In this document: piece after piece, positions 16,521 through 26,068 of the stretch | How the letters are laid out: every line of letters starts with the position of its first letter | Position numbering within the stretch: the first letter of the stretch is position 1 | Source: Nitrospinota bacterium | GTDB lineage: Bacteria > Nitrospinota > Nitrospinia > JACRGO01 | Direction of reading: 5' to 3' | Assembly (NCBI GenBank): GCA_016212295.1 | Contig: JACRGO010000228.1 | Coordinates: forward strand, 1 to 34,166 | Length of the DNA stretch: 34,166 bases | The notes under the pieces: generated by a model | What the model saw: the letters and a program-made list of their open reading frames with translations, nothing else | Database searches by the model: none | Told to the model about the DNA's origin: nothing | Translations under genes and position numbers: made by a program

Positions 16521-16579
16521 GCTCTTTGTAATTTGAAATTTTGTTCCCACTTTGATTGCGGCCATGCCGTGCCATGAAA
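16521..16579 (+). repeat. REP-like repeat with AT-rich head, copy D
   Basis: TTTGTAATTTGAAATTTTG is followed by TTTGATTGCGGCCATGCCGTGCCATG. The GCGGC-CAT-GCCGTG core is a small hairpin. The layout (AT-rich block, TTTGGTTGCGGC, short loop, GCCGCGCCATG) is shared with copies at 19942, 20195, 30391 and 33053. Confidence 0.6.
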
Positions 16580-16633
16580 ATAAGATAATAAGGGATTGCG
16601 GTTGGCGGCGCAAGGGTATTGTCTTCTTTTCCC

Positions 16634-17052
16634 CCCTTCGCCTTCAGCCTTTCTCCTGTCCCTTGTTTTTTTAGTACATCATTCTATTGCGAAGCTCCCG
16701 GCCCCGGGTTTAAGAATAGGAGGTGAGGCAAATAACATTTAGATGCGTCGCAATGCCAGCTTCTCACGTAGGTTTTTATATTGATGGTCAATTCCATGTA
16801 ATTTACAGACGCAACAACTGGCAGAAAACAAGCTGGGGTAATAATTGAAACCAAAGAGAGCGGAAGAATTGAAAACACCGACCGCTCGTTCATTGACTGC
16901 GATGAAGTTGATGCATTGCTTAAAGGGCTCGATTATATTTCCAAGGCCACTCTTGATGTTACAAAATGAAATGAAGCCGCGCCTTGAACAGTGAATTATT
17001 TCCTGGGCAGTTTTCAGGGGCAGGGGGCAGGAAAAAGGCTGAAGGCGAAAGG
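16634..17052. repeat. 25-bp inverted repeats flanking a decayed gene
   Basis: A 25-base unit at 16634-16658 (core TTCGCCTTCAGCCTTT) is inverted at 17028-17052 (core AAAGGCTGAAGGCGAA), 23 of 25 positions matching. Between them lies the pseudogene at 16784-16969. The sequence is partly low-complexity purine/pyrimidine text, so convergence is possible. Confidence 0.5.
16784..16969 (+). pseudogene. decayed fragment of a small conserved protein
   Basis: From 16802 a frame reads FTDATTGRKQAGVIIETKES, then GRIENTDRSFIDCDEVDALL and KGLDYISKATLDVTK, ending TGA. The segments FTDATTG..., SFID.DE...LLKG.DYISK are, from memory, those of a small uncharacterised bacterial protein family with a signal peptide and longer C-terminus. 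Here an in-frame TAA (16799-16801) blocks the N-terminus and no signal peptide remains. The 3' part is also missing. It is therefore a remnant. No function is known. Confidence 0.5.
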
Positions 17053-17160
17053 CTGAGGACAGAAGGCGGGAAAATAAAGTTCAAAGTTTAAAATTCAAAT
17101 CAAGCCCAAAGAAACCAAGGGAAGATGCAGCCAAAAGATTTTATTTACCAGTCATTAAGT

Positions 17161-17325
17161 TTTTCCTTTGTGGTCTTTGTGCCTCTGTGTGAGGCCATAT
17201 CTTTAATGGATTTTCTTCGTGTGTTTCGTGAACTTCACGGTTAAGGATTTTGAATCTTTTGAACCGCGGAGACGCGGAGAAAAAATAAGAAAATCCCACC
17301 ACAAAGACACAGAGGACACGAAGGG
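17161..17325. repeat. compound repeat, CCTTTGTGG...CCGCGGAGACGCGG
   Basis: The plus strand carries CCTTTGTGGTCTTTGTGCCT near 17165, TTCGTGTGTTTCGTGAACTT near 17216, ACCGCGGAGACGCGGAG at 17263-17279, and ACCACAAAGACACAGAGG at 17298-17315. The first and last blocks are complementary and can pair. These are the same repeat words seen at 6601, 8274, 24053 and 31749. Confidence 0.65.
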
Positions 17326-17392
17326 AAAAAATTCATTTCTTTCTGGCGTTCATGGTTATTGGGGAAATTGTCTTTCAGATGTTTACGGAGGG

Positions 17393-17428
17393 TATATTAT
17401 TAAGTTCAGAAATTTGCGTTGTCCGCGC
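17393..17428 (+). repeat. 36-bp direct repeat, copy 2
   Basis: This copy matches 34 of 36 positions of the block at 16357-16392. The 1-kb segment between the copies contains the inverted repeats and the pseudogene, so the copies may bound a relic insertion or reflect duplication of the clpC leader. Confidence 0.75.
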
Positions 17429-17465
17429 AAATTTTAAACCGTTCCCTGTCAACCGTCAACTATTC

Positions 17466-17597
17466 ATTGCCTTCAGTTTTCTGTCTTTTCTCGTCCCTCG
17501 TCCCTTTGTTTTTCCACCCTCCGCCTCCCGTCCTCTGCTTTCCCTTCTGCCTTTGTGCCTCTGCCCCCTTTGCCTTGAACCGTCAACCGCTTTTCCC
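17466..17597. other. long polypyrimidine/polypurine tract
   Basis: About 130 bases are strongly pyrimidine-rich on the plus strand, with runs such as CCACCCTCCGCCTCCC. The tract ends at the stop codon of the ATPase gene that reads leftward. On that gene's coding strand it is purine-rich. No protein or RNA gene is evident. Confidence 0.5.
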
Positions 17598-18773
17598 CTA
17601 AATCAACCCTGAAAGAAACGTGGCCAAGGGCATGACACGGACATCCCCGGACCAAAAATCCCTCTCGGTCTTTTTTACCACCTGAAAGGAAAAGGGAATG
17701 TTTAATCTGGTTCGGTAATAATTGAGCGCGGGAGATACATTCTCATCGGACATCTTGGCCTCCACTGAAAACCAGGGCTTTCCCTTGTGCGTGACCAGGA
17801 AATCCACCTCCCGCTTGTCCACGTCCCGCAGATAAAACAGCTCAGCTTTATGGCCATGAACGTCATGAAGGTAATGGCAGAGCTTAAGAAGGTGTGACGC
17901 AGCCATGTTTTCCAGGCGACGCGCTTCGTCCTCGATTTCGGACCAGTCCCACAAATAAAGCTTCGGCTCCTTCTTTAAAGACCTGGTCCTTTTGTGCTGA
18001 AAGGGGAAAATCCGGAAGGAGTAATAGAGGTTTTCAAAGACGTCCAGCCAATTGACAATGGCCTTATGCGTGACTTCCACATCCTCACGCAGCGAGTTCA
18101 GGGACAAGGGCGACCCCGCTTTTCCCGGAAGAAGATCGCACAGCAACTCCATGGAAGCAAGGTCCTTGATGGCCGTTAAGTCCCGGATGTCCTCCTTGAA
18201 CAGAAGATATTTCCTCTCGTTATGCCATCTCCGCAAAAAATCGGGGTCCGCTTCCAAAAAAGATTCCGGGAACCCGCCAAAATGGAAGAGTTTTTCCAGG
18301 ACGCCGGGATCATGTTTGCAATTAGGGAAAATAAGCTCCTGCCCAGGATTGAAGATATTTTTTATTTTCAGGACTTCGGCGTAGGAGAAAGGGTGGAGCC
18401 GGTAGTAGTGATATCTCCCGAGCATGGAATCGCCGCCGCGTTTATAGACATTTAGACGGGCGCTGCCGGTAACCAGGAAGGAAAATCGTTCCTTGTGCTG
18501 ATCGTACTCCCCTTTGATAAGGGTTTTCCACTTGGGGTTTTTATGGATTTCGTCGAGGATAATGAGTTTCGCTGTTGCCGGCCATTCGGCCTTCTGGATG
18601 GCCTTCCGGTCCTTTCTGTTGTCCCAGTTGAAGTAGGCGAAGGAACGGAACGCGCGGGCGATGATTTCCCTGGCAAAGGTGGTCTTCCCCACCTGCCTGG
18701 GTCCCCCGAGAAAAACCATTTTTTTCTTGAGGTCCCTTTGAATTTCTGAAGCCAGATACCGGTCCTGGAGCAT
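17598..18773 (-). CDS. AAA_14/DUF4143 ATPase, copy 1
   Basis: A 391-aa protein. The AAA_14 domain has Walker A GGPRQVGKTT (residues 23-32), Walker B LIILDEIH (about 71-78) and a sensor-like VTGSARLN. The C-terminal half has the DUF4143 features (LYLWDWSEIEDEARRLENM, then REVDFLVTHKGKPW), where E-x-D and the following beta strand resemble a nuclease-like core. These ATPases are abundant in bacterial and archaeal accessory DNA; their substrate is unknown. It stands alone. A related but distinct gene lies at 30430-31620. Confidence 0.85.
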   Translation of the reverse strand: MLQDRYLASEIQRDLKKKMVFLGGPRQVGKTTFAREIIARAFRSFAYFNWDNRKDRKAIQKAEWPATAKLIILDEIHKNPKWKTLIKGEYDQHKERFSFLVTGSARLNVYKRGGDSMLGRYHYYRLHPFSYAEVLKIKNIFNPGQELIFPNCKHDPGVLEKLFHFGGFPESFLEADPDFLRRWHNERKYLLFKEDIRDLTAIKDLASMELLCDLLPGKAGSPLSLNSLREDVEVTHKAIVNWLDVFENLYYSFRIFPFQHKRTRSLKKEPKLYLWDWSEIEDEARRLENMAASHLLKLCHYLHDVHGHKAELFYLRDVDKREVDFLVTHKGKPWFSVEAKMSDENVSPALNYYRTRLNIPFSFQVVKKTERDFWSGDVRVMPLATFLSGLI

Positions 18774-18849
18774 GCTGAAATTTTAGCATACAGGGAAAAA
18801 AATTAGCAAAGATTTTACCTGGCAGGGGAAAAAATTAGTGAAGGGGGGC

Positions 18850-18940
18850 CGAAGGCCGGCGTGTTATTTCGATATTGCTTCGGATTTCGAGATTGAATTT
18901 AAAAATTCGACGTTCGATGTTGGACGTTCGATATTTATGC
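18850..18940. repeat. repeat block, TTTCGATATTGCTTCGGATTTCG type
   Basis: ATTTCGATATTGCTTCGGAT (from 18866) resembles a unit at 20069-20092. It is followed by two copies of GACGTTCGAT (18909-18940 region). A GGCC-GAA-GGCC hairpin precedes it. These short words recur in intergenic DNA here. Confidence 0.5.
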
Positions 18941-19014
18941 ATAGGCTCTAAAATTAATTGCATCGGCTTTTATAGATTGTGCGAGATGAACTCTTGGAGC
19001 GCATATGCAAAAAT

Positions 19015-19896
19015 CTATTGAAGATATTTTTCATCGCCGGGACCGGTCTTGTTCCAATAGTCCAGGCGCAGGGTTTTACGGAGCAAATATTGAGTGCCGT
19101 CATGCCTCTTCCACTTCAGCATAACGTGAGGGAACTCCTCCGCGAACCAGAATAAATCCTCCCCTTTTGAATGGGACACGGAAAAGCCCTTGGCTGAAAA
19201 TTTTCCTGCCGGGACCTCTACCATTGACTTACCTGAATATGCCAGGGTAGCGCTTTCCGGTTGGAAAGAGGTCAGCTTCGAGGAAATTTGGCCTGGAAGC
19301 ATTGGAAACTGGACCTTCTCGCCCTGTTTCATATTCACTGCCCTCAATAGAATCGGGAGTGCGTCGTATAAGGGAAGGCCCTCTTCCAACCCCAATGTCT
19401 TCATGCCGGACCCCTGATGGTCCCAGTAAGTGATGAAATTAATTAAGGACTTTCCACGGAAATTCACGATTTCCTTAAAGCTGTTGCCGCACCATTCCTG
19501 GCTTCCAAAAGTCATTTTAATTGGGTAAAAGCTCTTCTTTTCAAAAAACACGGAGAGCATCTGCCTGTAGGAATAGACCCCGGTTGGGACCGTAATCGAG
19601 TAATTAAATTTCATAACCTCCATCAAACCCTTCTCTTTCCAGTCATCGGCCTTCACCAAGAGGTCCGGTTTGTGGCTTTCCTTCACGAATATATGGGCGA
19701 CCTCTGATTCCCGCGCTATTCCGTACCGGATTTCCCCGGCCTGGTAAATATTAATCTCCGCATTTCCGTCATCCCATGTTTTGTTTTCCATGAATTCGCG
19801 GGAAAGATGATCGTAAAATGGATCAGCAAAGACTGGAACATCTAAGAATAAGAAAAACAAGGCAAACAGCAAAACCAATTTTTTAAATAAATTCAT
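19015..19896 (-). CDS. exported protein of unknown function, DUF3108-like layout
   Basis: A 293-aa precursor with a signal peptide (residues 1-24: MNLFKK, hydrophobic core, PVFA before DPFYD), so it is periplasmic or outer-membrane facing. The rest is beta-rich. The segments MVEVPAGKFSAKGFSV, FWFAEEFPHVMLKW and GTQYLLRKTLRL resemble the VPAG-F...K / YWF..E-P..L-W pattern of DUF3108-like periplasmic proteins, but I am not sure of the family. AAGGAG lies five bases before the ATG, so translation should be good. It has no clear operon partner. Confidence 0.7.
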   Translation of the reverse strand: MNLFKKLVLLFALFFLFLDVPVFADPFYDHLSREFMENKTWDDGNAEINIYQAGEIRYGIARESEVAHIFVKESHKPDLLVKADDWKEKGLMEVMKFNYSITVPTGVYSYRQMLSVFFEKKSFYPIKMTFGSQEWCGNSFKEIVNFRGKSLINFITYWDHQGSGMKTLGLEEGLPLYDALPILLRAVNMKQGEKVQFPMLPGQISSKLTSFQPESATLAYSGKSMVEVPAGKFSAKGFSVSHSKGEDLFWFAEEFPHVMLKWKRHDGTQYLLRKTLRLDYWNKTGPGDEKYLQ

Positions 19897-19941
19897 GGCT
19901 ACTCCTTGAAAGATTGTGGTATCAATGTAGATGCTTACCCA

Positions 19942-19971
19942 ATAACATGGCGCGGCTTCGCCGCAACCAAA
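19942..19971 (-). repeat. REP-like palindrome, copy F
   Basis: On the plus strand ATAACATGGCGCGGCTTCGC continues CGCAACCAAA. GCGGC-TTC-GCCGC forms a hairpin with a three-base loop. The same 30-base unit recurs at 33053-33082 with one difference. Confidence 0.7.
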
Positions 19972-19973
19972 AT

Positions 19974-20100
19974 CCGAATAACGAATATCGAAATACGAAA
20001 CAAATCCGAATAACCAAATTCCAATATCTCAAACCACGGGGCCTGGGTTTTAAAATTTGAACCTTTGGATTTTGATATTGTTTCGGATTTCGTTATTCGG
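19974..20100. repeat. inverted repeat, CCGAATAACGAA type
   Basis: CCGAATAACGAA (19974-19985) pairs perfectly with TTCGTTATTCGG (20089-20100). Further imperfect matches of the ATCGAAATACGAAAC / GATATTGTTTCGGAT words lie inside. It sits between two REP-like copies in opposite orientation. Confidence 0.65.
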
Positions 20101-20194
20101 GTTTCGAATTTATTTTTCAACGAGTTACATGAAAAACTGTGCTTAAAAAACAAAAGAATAAGCAAATAAATGGAATTGTTTTGGACATTCGGTA

Positions 20195-20270
20195 ATTGTA
20201 ATTTGTAATTTATTTGGGATATGTTGTTTGTCATTTGAGATTTTGTTTTCCTTTTGGTTGCCGCACTTTA
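20195..20270 (+). repeat. REP-like repeat with AT-rich head, copy A
   Basis: The block contains TTTGTCATTTGAGATTTTG then TTTTCCTTTTGGTTGCCGCAC. It matches the complement of 33070-33110 closely but lacks the second half of the palindrome. It ends 8 bases before the start codon of the glycosyltransferase at 20278. Confidence 0.65.
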
Positions 20271-20277
20271 TTATTAT

Positions 20278-20964
20278 ATGACTCAATCAATAAAACTCTC
20301 AATAATCATCCCAACCCTGAACGAAAGCCGAAGCATCGCTCCGTTACTAAAAAGTTTCCACGGAATGCCTGGTATGGAAGCCATTGTCTCTGATGGGGGA
20401 AGCGTGGACGGGACCCTTGATCTGGCGAAGGAGAATGGGGCCATAACCGTGGCTTCTCCTCCGGGCAGGGGGACTCAATTGAACAAAGGCGCGGCCCTGG
20501 CAAGGGGAAAAATTCTCCTGTTTCTCCACGCCGACTCAAGGATTTCCGATGAGGGCATACACAGAGTGATAGAGGCCATGTCAACAGGAAAATACGCGGG
20601 AGGGGCTTTTTACCTTGCAGTGGACGGGGCGGGAAAATTACTGCGGTTTGTGGCCTGCGCCGCTAATATAAGATCCATGTTTTTTAAAATCGCGTACGGA
20701 GACCAGGGGATCTTCGTTGGCCGGGAACGCTTTGAAAGGCTTAACGGATTCAAGGAAATCCCATTAATGGAAGATTACGATTTTTTCAGACGGCTACAAA
20801 ATAGCGGGAAAATCATCCTGATAAAAAAAGGATTGGCGACATCGCCACGGCGATGGGAAAAAGAAGGGATTTTTTACGCCACCATCAGGAACTGGGCCAT
20901 ATTTTCTCTGTACCTGCTTGGGGTCCCGCCCGCGAGTCTCAAGAAGTGGTATGGGAGCGTTTAA
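20278..20964 (+). CDS. family 2 glycosyltransferase, TIGR04283-like
   Basis: A 228-aa GT-A fold protein. It has the N-terminal SIIIPTLNES strand, the VSDGGSVDGT nucleotide-sugar loop, PGRGTQLNKGAALARG with LLFLHADS (a D-x-D-like metal site), and YGDQGIFVGRERF plus PLMEDYDFFRRL. These match the TIGR04283 'rSAM/selenodomain-associated transferase 2' group. The glycosyl donor and acceptor are unknown, and the usual radical SAM partner is not nearby. I chose ATG at 20278 because homology starts there; no Shine-Dalgarno is visible and a REP-like repeat abuts the start. Confidence 0.85.
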   Translation: MTQSIKLSIIIPTLNESRSIAPLLKSFHGMPGMEAIVSDGGSVDGTLDLAKENGAITVASPPGRGTQLNKGAALARGKILLFLHADSRISDEGIHRVIEAMSTGKYAGGAFYLAVDGAGKLLRFVACAANIRSMFFKIAYGDQGIFVGRERFERLNGFKEIPLMEDYDFFRRLQNSGKIILIKKGLATSPRRWEKEGIFYATIRNWAIFSLYLLGVPPASLKKWYGSV

Positions 20965-21018
20965 AAAAAAATCGTGGCGGCGATGTGGAAAGCGGCTCCT
21001 TTGTCCCCGCCCCATAAA

Positions 21019-21050
21019 AAAACCCCCACGCTTTCGCGCGGGGGGTTTTA
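21019..21050. terminator. bidirectional terminator between glycosyltransferase and groL
   Basis: AAAACCCCCACGC and GCGCGGGGGGTTTT form a GC-rich stem with a TTTC loop and one mismatch, with an A-run on the left and a T-run on the right. It lies between two convergent genes. Confidence 0.85.
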
Positions 21051-21084
21051 TGAAAAAAGAGAACAGTGGGTTCTCTAGGGGGGC

Positions 21085-22728
<1,644 letters not shown>

Positions 22729-22752
22729 TTATCGTTTCTCCTCAAAATAAAT

Positions 22753-23043
22753 TTAAGAAATAATAGCTAAAATGTCTTCTTCCCTCATCAAGAGGTGTTC
22801 AACGCCTTCGACCTTGATTTCAGTCCCGGCGTATTTGCTGTAAATCACCTTGTCGTCCACCTTGACGTCCAGGGGCTGGATTGTTCCGTCCTCCTTAATC
22901 TTGCCTTTTCCGACGGCCTTTACTTGTCCCTCGGACGGCTTGGTCTTTGCGGTATCCGGGATAATGATCCCCCCGGCGCTTTTATCTTCACCCTCTGCCT
23001 TGGGCAGGACCAAAACCCTATCATGCAACGGTCTGATACTCAT
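22753..23043 (-). CDS. groS: co-chaperonin GroES
   Basis: A 96-aa protein of normal length. It has [20 protein letters not shown] at the N-terminus and the mobile loop [18 protein letters not shown] that contacts GroEL. The C-terminal part has [15 protein letters not shown] and [12 protein letters not shown]. It caps the GroEL ring. AAGGAG precedes the ATG. Its leader from the predicted promoter is about 230 bases, longer than usual. Confidence 0.98.
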   Translation of the reverse strand: MSIRPLHDRVLVLPKAEGEDKSAGGIIIPDTAKTKPSEGQVKAVGKGKIKEDGTIQPLDVKVDDKVIYSKYAGTEIKVEGVEHLLMREEDILAIIS

Positions 23044-23261
23044 TAATGCCTCTCCTTAAAAAGTTTGTTGAAAAATATAAAATTAAATGCGGTGAAAATA
23101 GCGGCCCTTCCCTAAGCCCTGTTTCATTTTGGATGGGAAAAATCGCCCTCCTTTCCTATTAAATTTAATAATTTGCCGTCGCGGAATTCATGGCTCCTTA
23201 GTCACTTGCCCAGCAATCCCGTTGATTTTAAAGAAAAACCCAAGAATTTCCACGCATTAAA

Positions 23262-23288
23262 TTAGCGGTCTGCATGTTCGACTGCTAA
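23262..23288. promoter_or_regulatory. CIRCE-like operator for HrcA
   Basis: TTAGCGGTC - 9 bases - GACTGCTAA matches the CIRCE layout TTAGCACTC-N9-GAGTGCTAA, with two changes in the left arm and one in the right. It lies just downstream of the -10 of the groESL promoter, overlapping the expected transcription start, the usual place for HrcA repression. Confidence 0.8.
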
Positions 23289-23291
23289 AGA

Positions 23292-23320
23292 TATATAAAA
23301 TCAAATTCCGGGCTTGTCAA
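23292..23320 (-). promoter_or_regulatory. groESL sigma-70-like promoter
   Basis: On the minus strand TTGACA (23320-23315), a 17-base spacer and TATATA (23297-23292). The -35 is perfect. The promoter overlaps the 3' end of the upstream glycosyltransferase gene, and the CIRCE-like operator starts four bases after the -10. Confidence 0.75.
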
Positions 23321-24002
23321 AAAATAATTTCAAAATAGTCAAAATTATTTTTATTCCTGCCCTCATGGAACCGGAAAAGGTGCCGGAAATCTTTGAAACG
23401 CCAGCTCTTTTTCTGTAACTTACCGGAATTTCAAGGATTTTCAGCTTTTTAATGACCGCCTTCACCTGCATCTCAACGGTCCAGCCATAAGTCCGGTCCA
23501 TCATTTTCAATTCCTTAAGCCTGTCGTACCGGATGGCGCGGAAAGGGCCGAGGTCCGTGTACTTGAATCCATGCAAAAGATTTATCAGGAAACAAACCAA
23601 TTTATTGCCCCATAGTGCGTGAAACGGCATGGCGCCTGACTCCCTCCGGCCACGCAAACGGGAACCGACCGTGAAATCCGCCTCCCCTTTCAGGAGCGGC
23701 CCCACCAGGAGAGCCATTTCCTGTGGAAAATCACTGTAGTCTCCATCCATGAAAACGATTATTTGTGGATTCAAAGGGTCAATGAATTTTAGCCCCTTCA
23801 GACAGGCGTCCCCATAGCCGAGGGTACGTCCCTCCAAGACAGCGGCCCCTTTTTTTCTTGCTATCTCCGAGGTTTTATCCTTGGAGCCTCCATCCACGAC
23901 GACGATCCATTCAGCAAGCCCCTTCGGAATGGCGTCCAGCGCCAAGCCTATGGATTCCTCTTCGTTCAAGGCGGGAATTATGACTGCTATTTTTTCTTTC
24001 AT
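23301..24002 (-). CDS. family 2 glycosyltransferase, DPM1-like
   Basis: A 233-aa GT2 protein. It starts IAVIIPALNEEESIG, has VVDGGSKDKT, an IVFMDGDYSDFP segment with the D-x-D metal motif, and GSRLRGRRESGAMP. The C-terminal part includes TDLGPFRAIRYD, IPVSYRKRAGVSKISG and an amphipathic end. It resembles dolichyl/polyprenyl-phosphate sugar transferases, which load a lipid carrier at the membrane. Real substrates are unknown. Its 3' end contains the groESL promoter, so the two units are tightly packed. Confidence 0.88.
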   Translation of the reverse strand: MKEKIAVIIPALNEEESIGLALDAIPKGLAEWIVVVDGGSKDKTSEIARKKGAAVLEGRTLGYGDACLKGLKFIDPLNPQIIVFMDGDYSDFPQEMALLVGPLLKGEADFTVGSRLRGRRESGAMPFHALWGNKLVCFLINLLHGFKYTDLGPFRAIRYDRLKELKMMDRTYGWTVEMQVKAVIKKLKILEIPVSYRKRAGVSKISGTFSGSMRAGIKIILTILKLFFDKPGI

Positions 24003-24052
24003 GGATTTAACGCCCGCGAATTAAGCCTAAGGGACTTAGAAATTAAAAATAT

Positions 24053-24133
24053 ACCGCGGAGACACAGAGGCGCTGAGAAAGCCATGTATTGAAATTAGAA
24101 AATTTTTTCTCAGCGCCACTGCGTCTCCGCGGT
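24053..24133. repeat. near-perfect 28-bp inverted repeat, CCGCGGAGAC type
   Basis: The left arm 24053-24080 (ACCGCGGAGAC...GGCGCTGAGAAA) pairs with 24106-24133 at 26 of 28 positions, with a 25-base AT-rich loop. It is the best preserved member of the family. It lies between the divergent starts of the DPM1-like gene and purE. Confidence 0.85.
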
Positions 24134-24248
24134 TAATAAATGGTATTTTAGTATTTGCCAAGTCCCCAATTTTTTCATTTGGAAAAGGCGGAACCACTTA
24201 AAAAGTGATTTCTTTTTTCTCCTGGTTTATCGTGGACAATTATAACTT

Positions 24249-24277
24249 TTGAAATAATGGATTGAAAAGGGTATCAT
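24249..24277 (+). promoter_or_regulatory. purE sigma-70-like promoter
   Basis: TTGAAA (24249-24254), 17 bases, TATCAT (24272-24277): 5/6 matches in both hexamers at ideal spacing, 57 bases before the purE ATG. No operator was recognised. Confidence 0.65.
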
Positions 24278-24333
24278 TAAAAACGCAATTTTCCGGACGT
24301 AATATTTCAGTACAGTAATAAAGGAGCGATATT

Positions 24334-24801
24334 ATGAAAAAAAACCTGGTCGCCATCGTCATGGGAAGCGGGTCTGACAGGCCCATCATGGAGGAGGCGG
24401 AAAAAGTCCTGAAAAATTTCAATATTCCTTTCGAGGTCAAGGTGACCTCCGCGCACAGGACGCCGGAGCAGACCATGGAGTACGCCAAAACCCTGGAGGA
24501 AAGAGGCATACGGGTGGCAATTGCTGGGGCCGGCGCCGCTGCCCATCTTGCCGGGGCCGTCGCGGCCTGGACCACCCTGCCTGTCATCGGCGTTCCAATT
24601 GACTCTAGCCCCTTGAAGGGCCTGGACTCCCTTTTATCAACAGTGCAGATGCCGGGTGGAATACCGGTCGCCTCAATGGCCATAGGTAAAGCAGGCGCTA
24701 AGAACGCGGCCCTTTTCGCGGCGGCGATTCTTGCCCTGTCCGACCCGGAAATCAATAAAAAGCTCAAGGAATACAGGGACGAGATGAAAAAGGCCGTGTG
24801 A
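24334..24801 (+). CDS. purE: N5-carboxyaminoimidazole ribonucleotide mutase
   Basis: A 155-aa class I PurE. It has the phosphate-binding MGSGSDRPIM, SAHRTPEQ with the catalytic His, GAGAAAHLAG, GVPIDSS and LLSTVQMPGGIPVA. It converts N5-CAIR to CAIR in de novo purine synthesis. AAAGGAG precedes the ATG. No purK partner follows, unlike many genomes where they are adjacent. Confidence 0.95.
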   Translation: MKKNLVAIVMGSGSDRPIMEEAEKVLKNFNIPFEVKVTSAHRTPEQTMEYAKTLEERGIRVAIAGAGAAAHLAGAVAAWTTLPVIGVPIDSSPLKGLDSLLSTVQMPGGIPVASMAIGKAGAKNAALFAAAILALSDPEINKKLKEYRDEMKKAV

Positions 24802-24914
24802 GGAAAAACAAGACTCCAAATGGCAAATTTAAAATAAACCGTTTTTCCCGCGCAACCTTAGTTCACTTGCCGCTTCAGCCATTTTAAACTTGATGAATTC
24901 AAGCGCCTCGAAAC

Positions 24915-25946
24915 ATGAGAACAATCCAACGCCGCCGGAGGGCGCTGTTCACCTTGGTGGCGGCCATTATGCTTCTGGCCATGGCCGAGATCGGGCTCCG
25001 CGTTCCAGCGTACATCTTCCGGCGTGACGCCGGCTACTCCGCCTTGCCTCGGGACAAGGGCGCGACTGTTTTTTGCATAGGCGATTCCTTCACCTTCGGC
25101 ACAGGGGTCAACCTGGACGAGGCGTATCCCCAGGCGCTGGAGCGGCTTCTGCACGGGGCCGGCTTGACCAATATCCGGGTGGTGAACCTGGGGCGGCCGG
25201 GGCACAGCAGCGCCTATGCCCTCTATTGCGCCGCCCAGGCGATCATGAATGAACCCTCTCCTTACCTGGCCGTGTTGTCCGGCTGGAACGCGAATGATAA
25301 CGACTTTCTCATGCATGCAAGGGAGAAGAAGCAATCGGCGCCGCTGAGCGCCTATGTCGACCAATTCCTCAACTGGTCGCGCTTGTACCGGCTGGCCAGC
25401 CAGATCGCCACTCTTCGTGGAAGGAGCGAGGACTTGGGAAATGTGAAGCTTGTTCCGCTGTCGCCGGCCATGCGCCTGTATAACTTCCGCGCTTACCAGG
25501 AAATCTGCCGGAAGAACCTGGAACAGATTGTCCATATCTCCCGGCAGCGCCGGGTCCCGCTCATGCTGCTTAATTATCCTGTCCAGAAGCTCCCGCCCAA
25601 CGAATACAATCTGGAGTTGGAGTACTACCATCTTATGCACGGCAAGACCACGCTGGAGGAAAAGGACTATGTGGTCCACGACAGGCGGCCAGGCGAAAAT
25701 GCCATCGACAGCGTGATACGAGACGTGGCGGAGCGGGGCCGTGTGCCGCTGGTCGACGTCAACACCGCCTTTAAGGAAGCCGCGGAGCAGGGATTATACC
25801 AGGAGGACTGGCACCACCCCACCGCCAGGGGACACGAGATAATGGCGCGGCGGGTCTTCAGCGCAATCACCCAGAATTTCGGCAAGATAGCCGCGTCCCA
25901 ATCGCCTCGGAGCCGGAACAACCAATCAGAGGGCGGGAAACAATAA
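24915..25946 (+). CDS. membrane-anchored SGNH/GDSL hydrolase-like protein
   Basis: A 343-aa protein. A basic N-terminus (RRRR) and a hydrophobic segment at residues 10-24 suggest a signal anchor with the rest outside. Block I GDSFTFG places the nucleophile at Ser58. NLGRPGHSS and GWNAND fit blocks II and III, and D298-W-H-H301 fits the block V Asp/His pair. Such proteins hydrolyse esters, often O-acetyl groups on sugars or polysaccharides. No Shine-Dalgarno is obvious. The gene looks richer in GC than its neighbours, so it may be a more recent arrival. Confidence 0.75.
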   Translation: MRTIQRRRRALFTLVAAIMLLAMAEIGLRVPAYIFRRDAGYSALPRDKGATVFCIGDSFTFGTGVNLDEAYPQALERLLHGAGLTNIRVVNLGRPGHSSAYALYCAAQAIMNEPSPYLAVLSGWNANDNDFLMHAREKKQSAPLSAYVDQFLNWSRLYRLASQIATLRGRSEDLGNVKLVPLSPAMRLYNFRAYQEICRKNLEQIVHISRQRRVPLMLLNYPVQKLPPNEYNLELEYYHLMHGKTTLEEKDYVVHDRRPGENAIDSVIRDVAERGRVPLVDVNTAFKEAAEQGLYQEDWHHPTARGHEIMARRVFSAITQNFGKIAASQSPRSRNNQSEGGKQ

Positions 25947-26068
25947 TTTAATCTTCAACGGGGGCGGGTTAGCCTGGATTGTTTTCGCTGCGGTAATACT
26001 ATAGAATTAAGCGTTTTTCAGCCTTTCGGCGGTTCTTTCGCCATGAATCCAAATATTCCTTAAAATAC

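Noticed and set aside
16357-17428. CRISPR array
   Set aside because: Only two copies of the 36-bp repeat, 1 kb apart, with no regular spacers and no cas genes.
24858-25679. 273-codon minus-strand frame opposite the SGNH-like gene
   Set aside because: The plus-strand frame has a signal anchor, GDSFTFG and DWHHP motifs; the antisense product has none.
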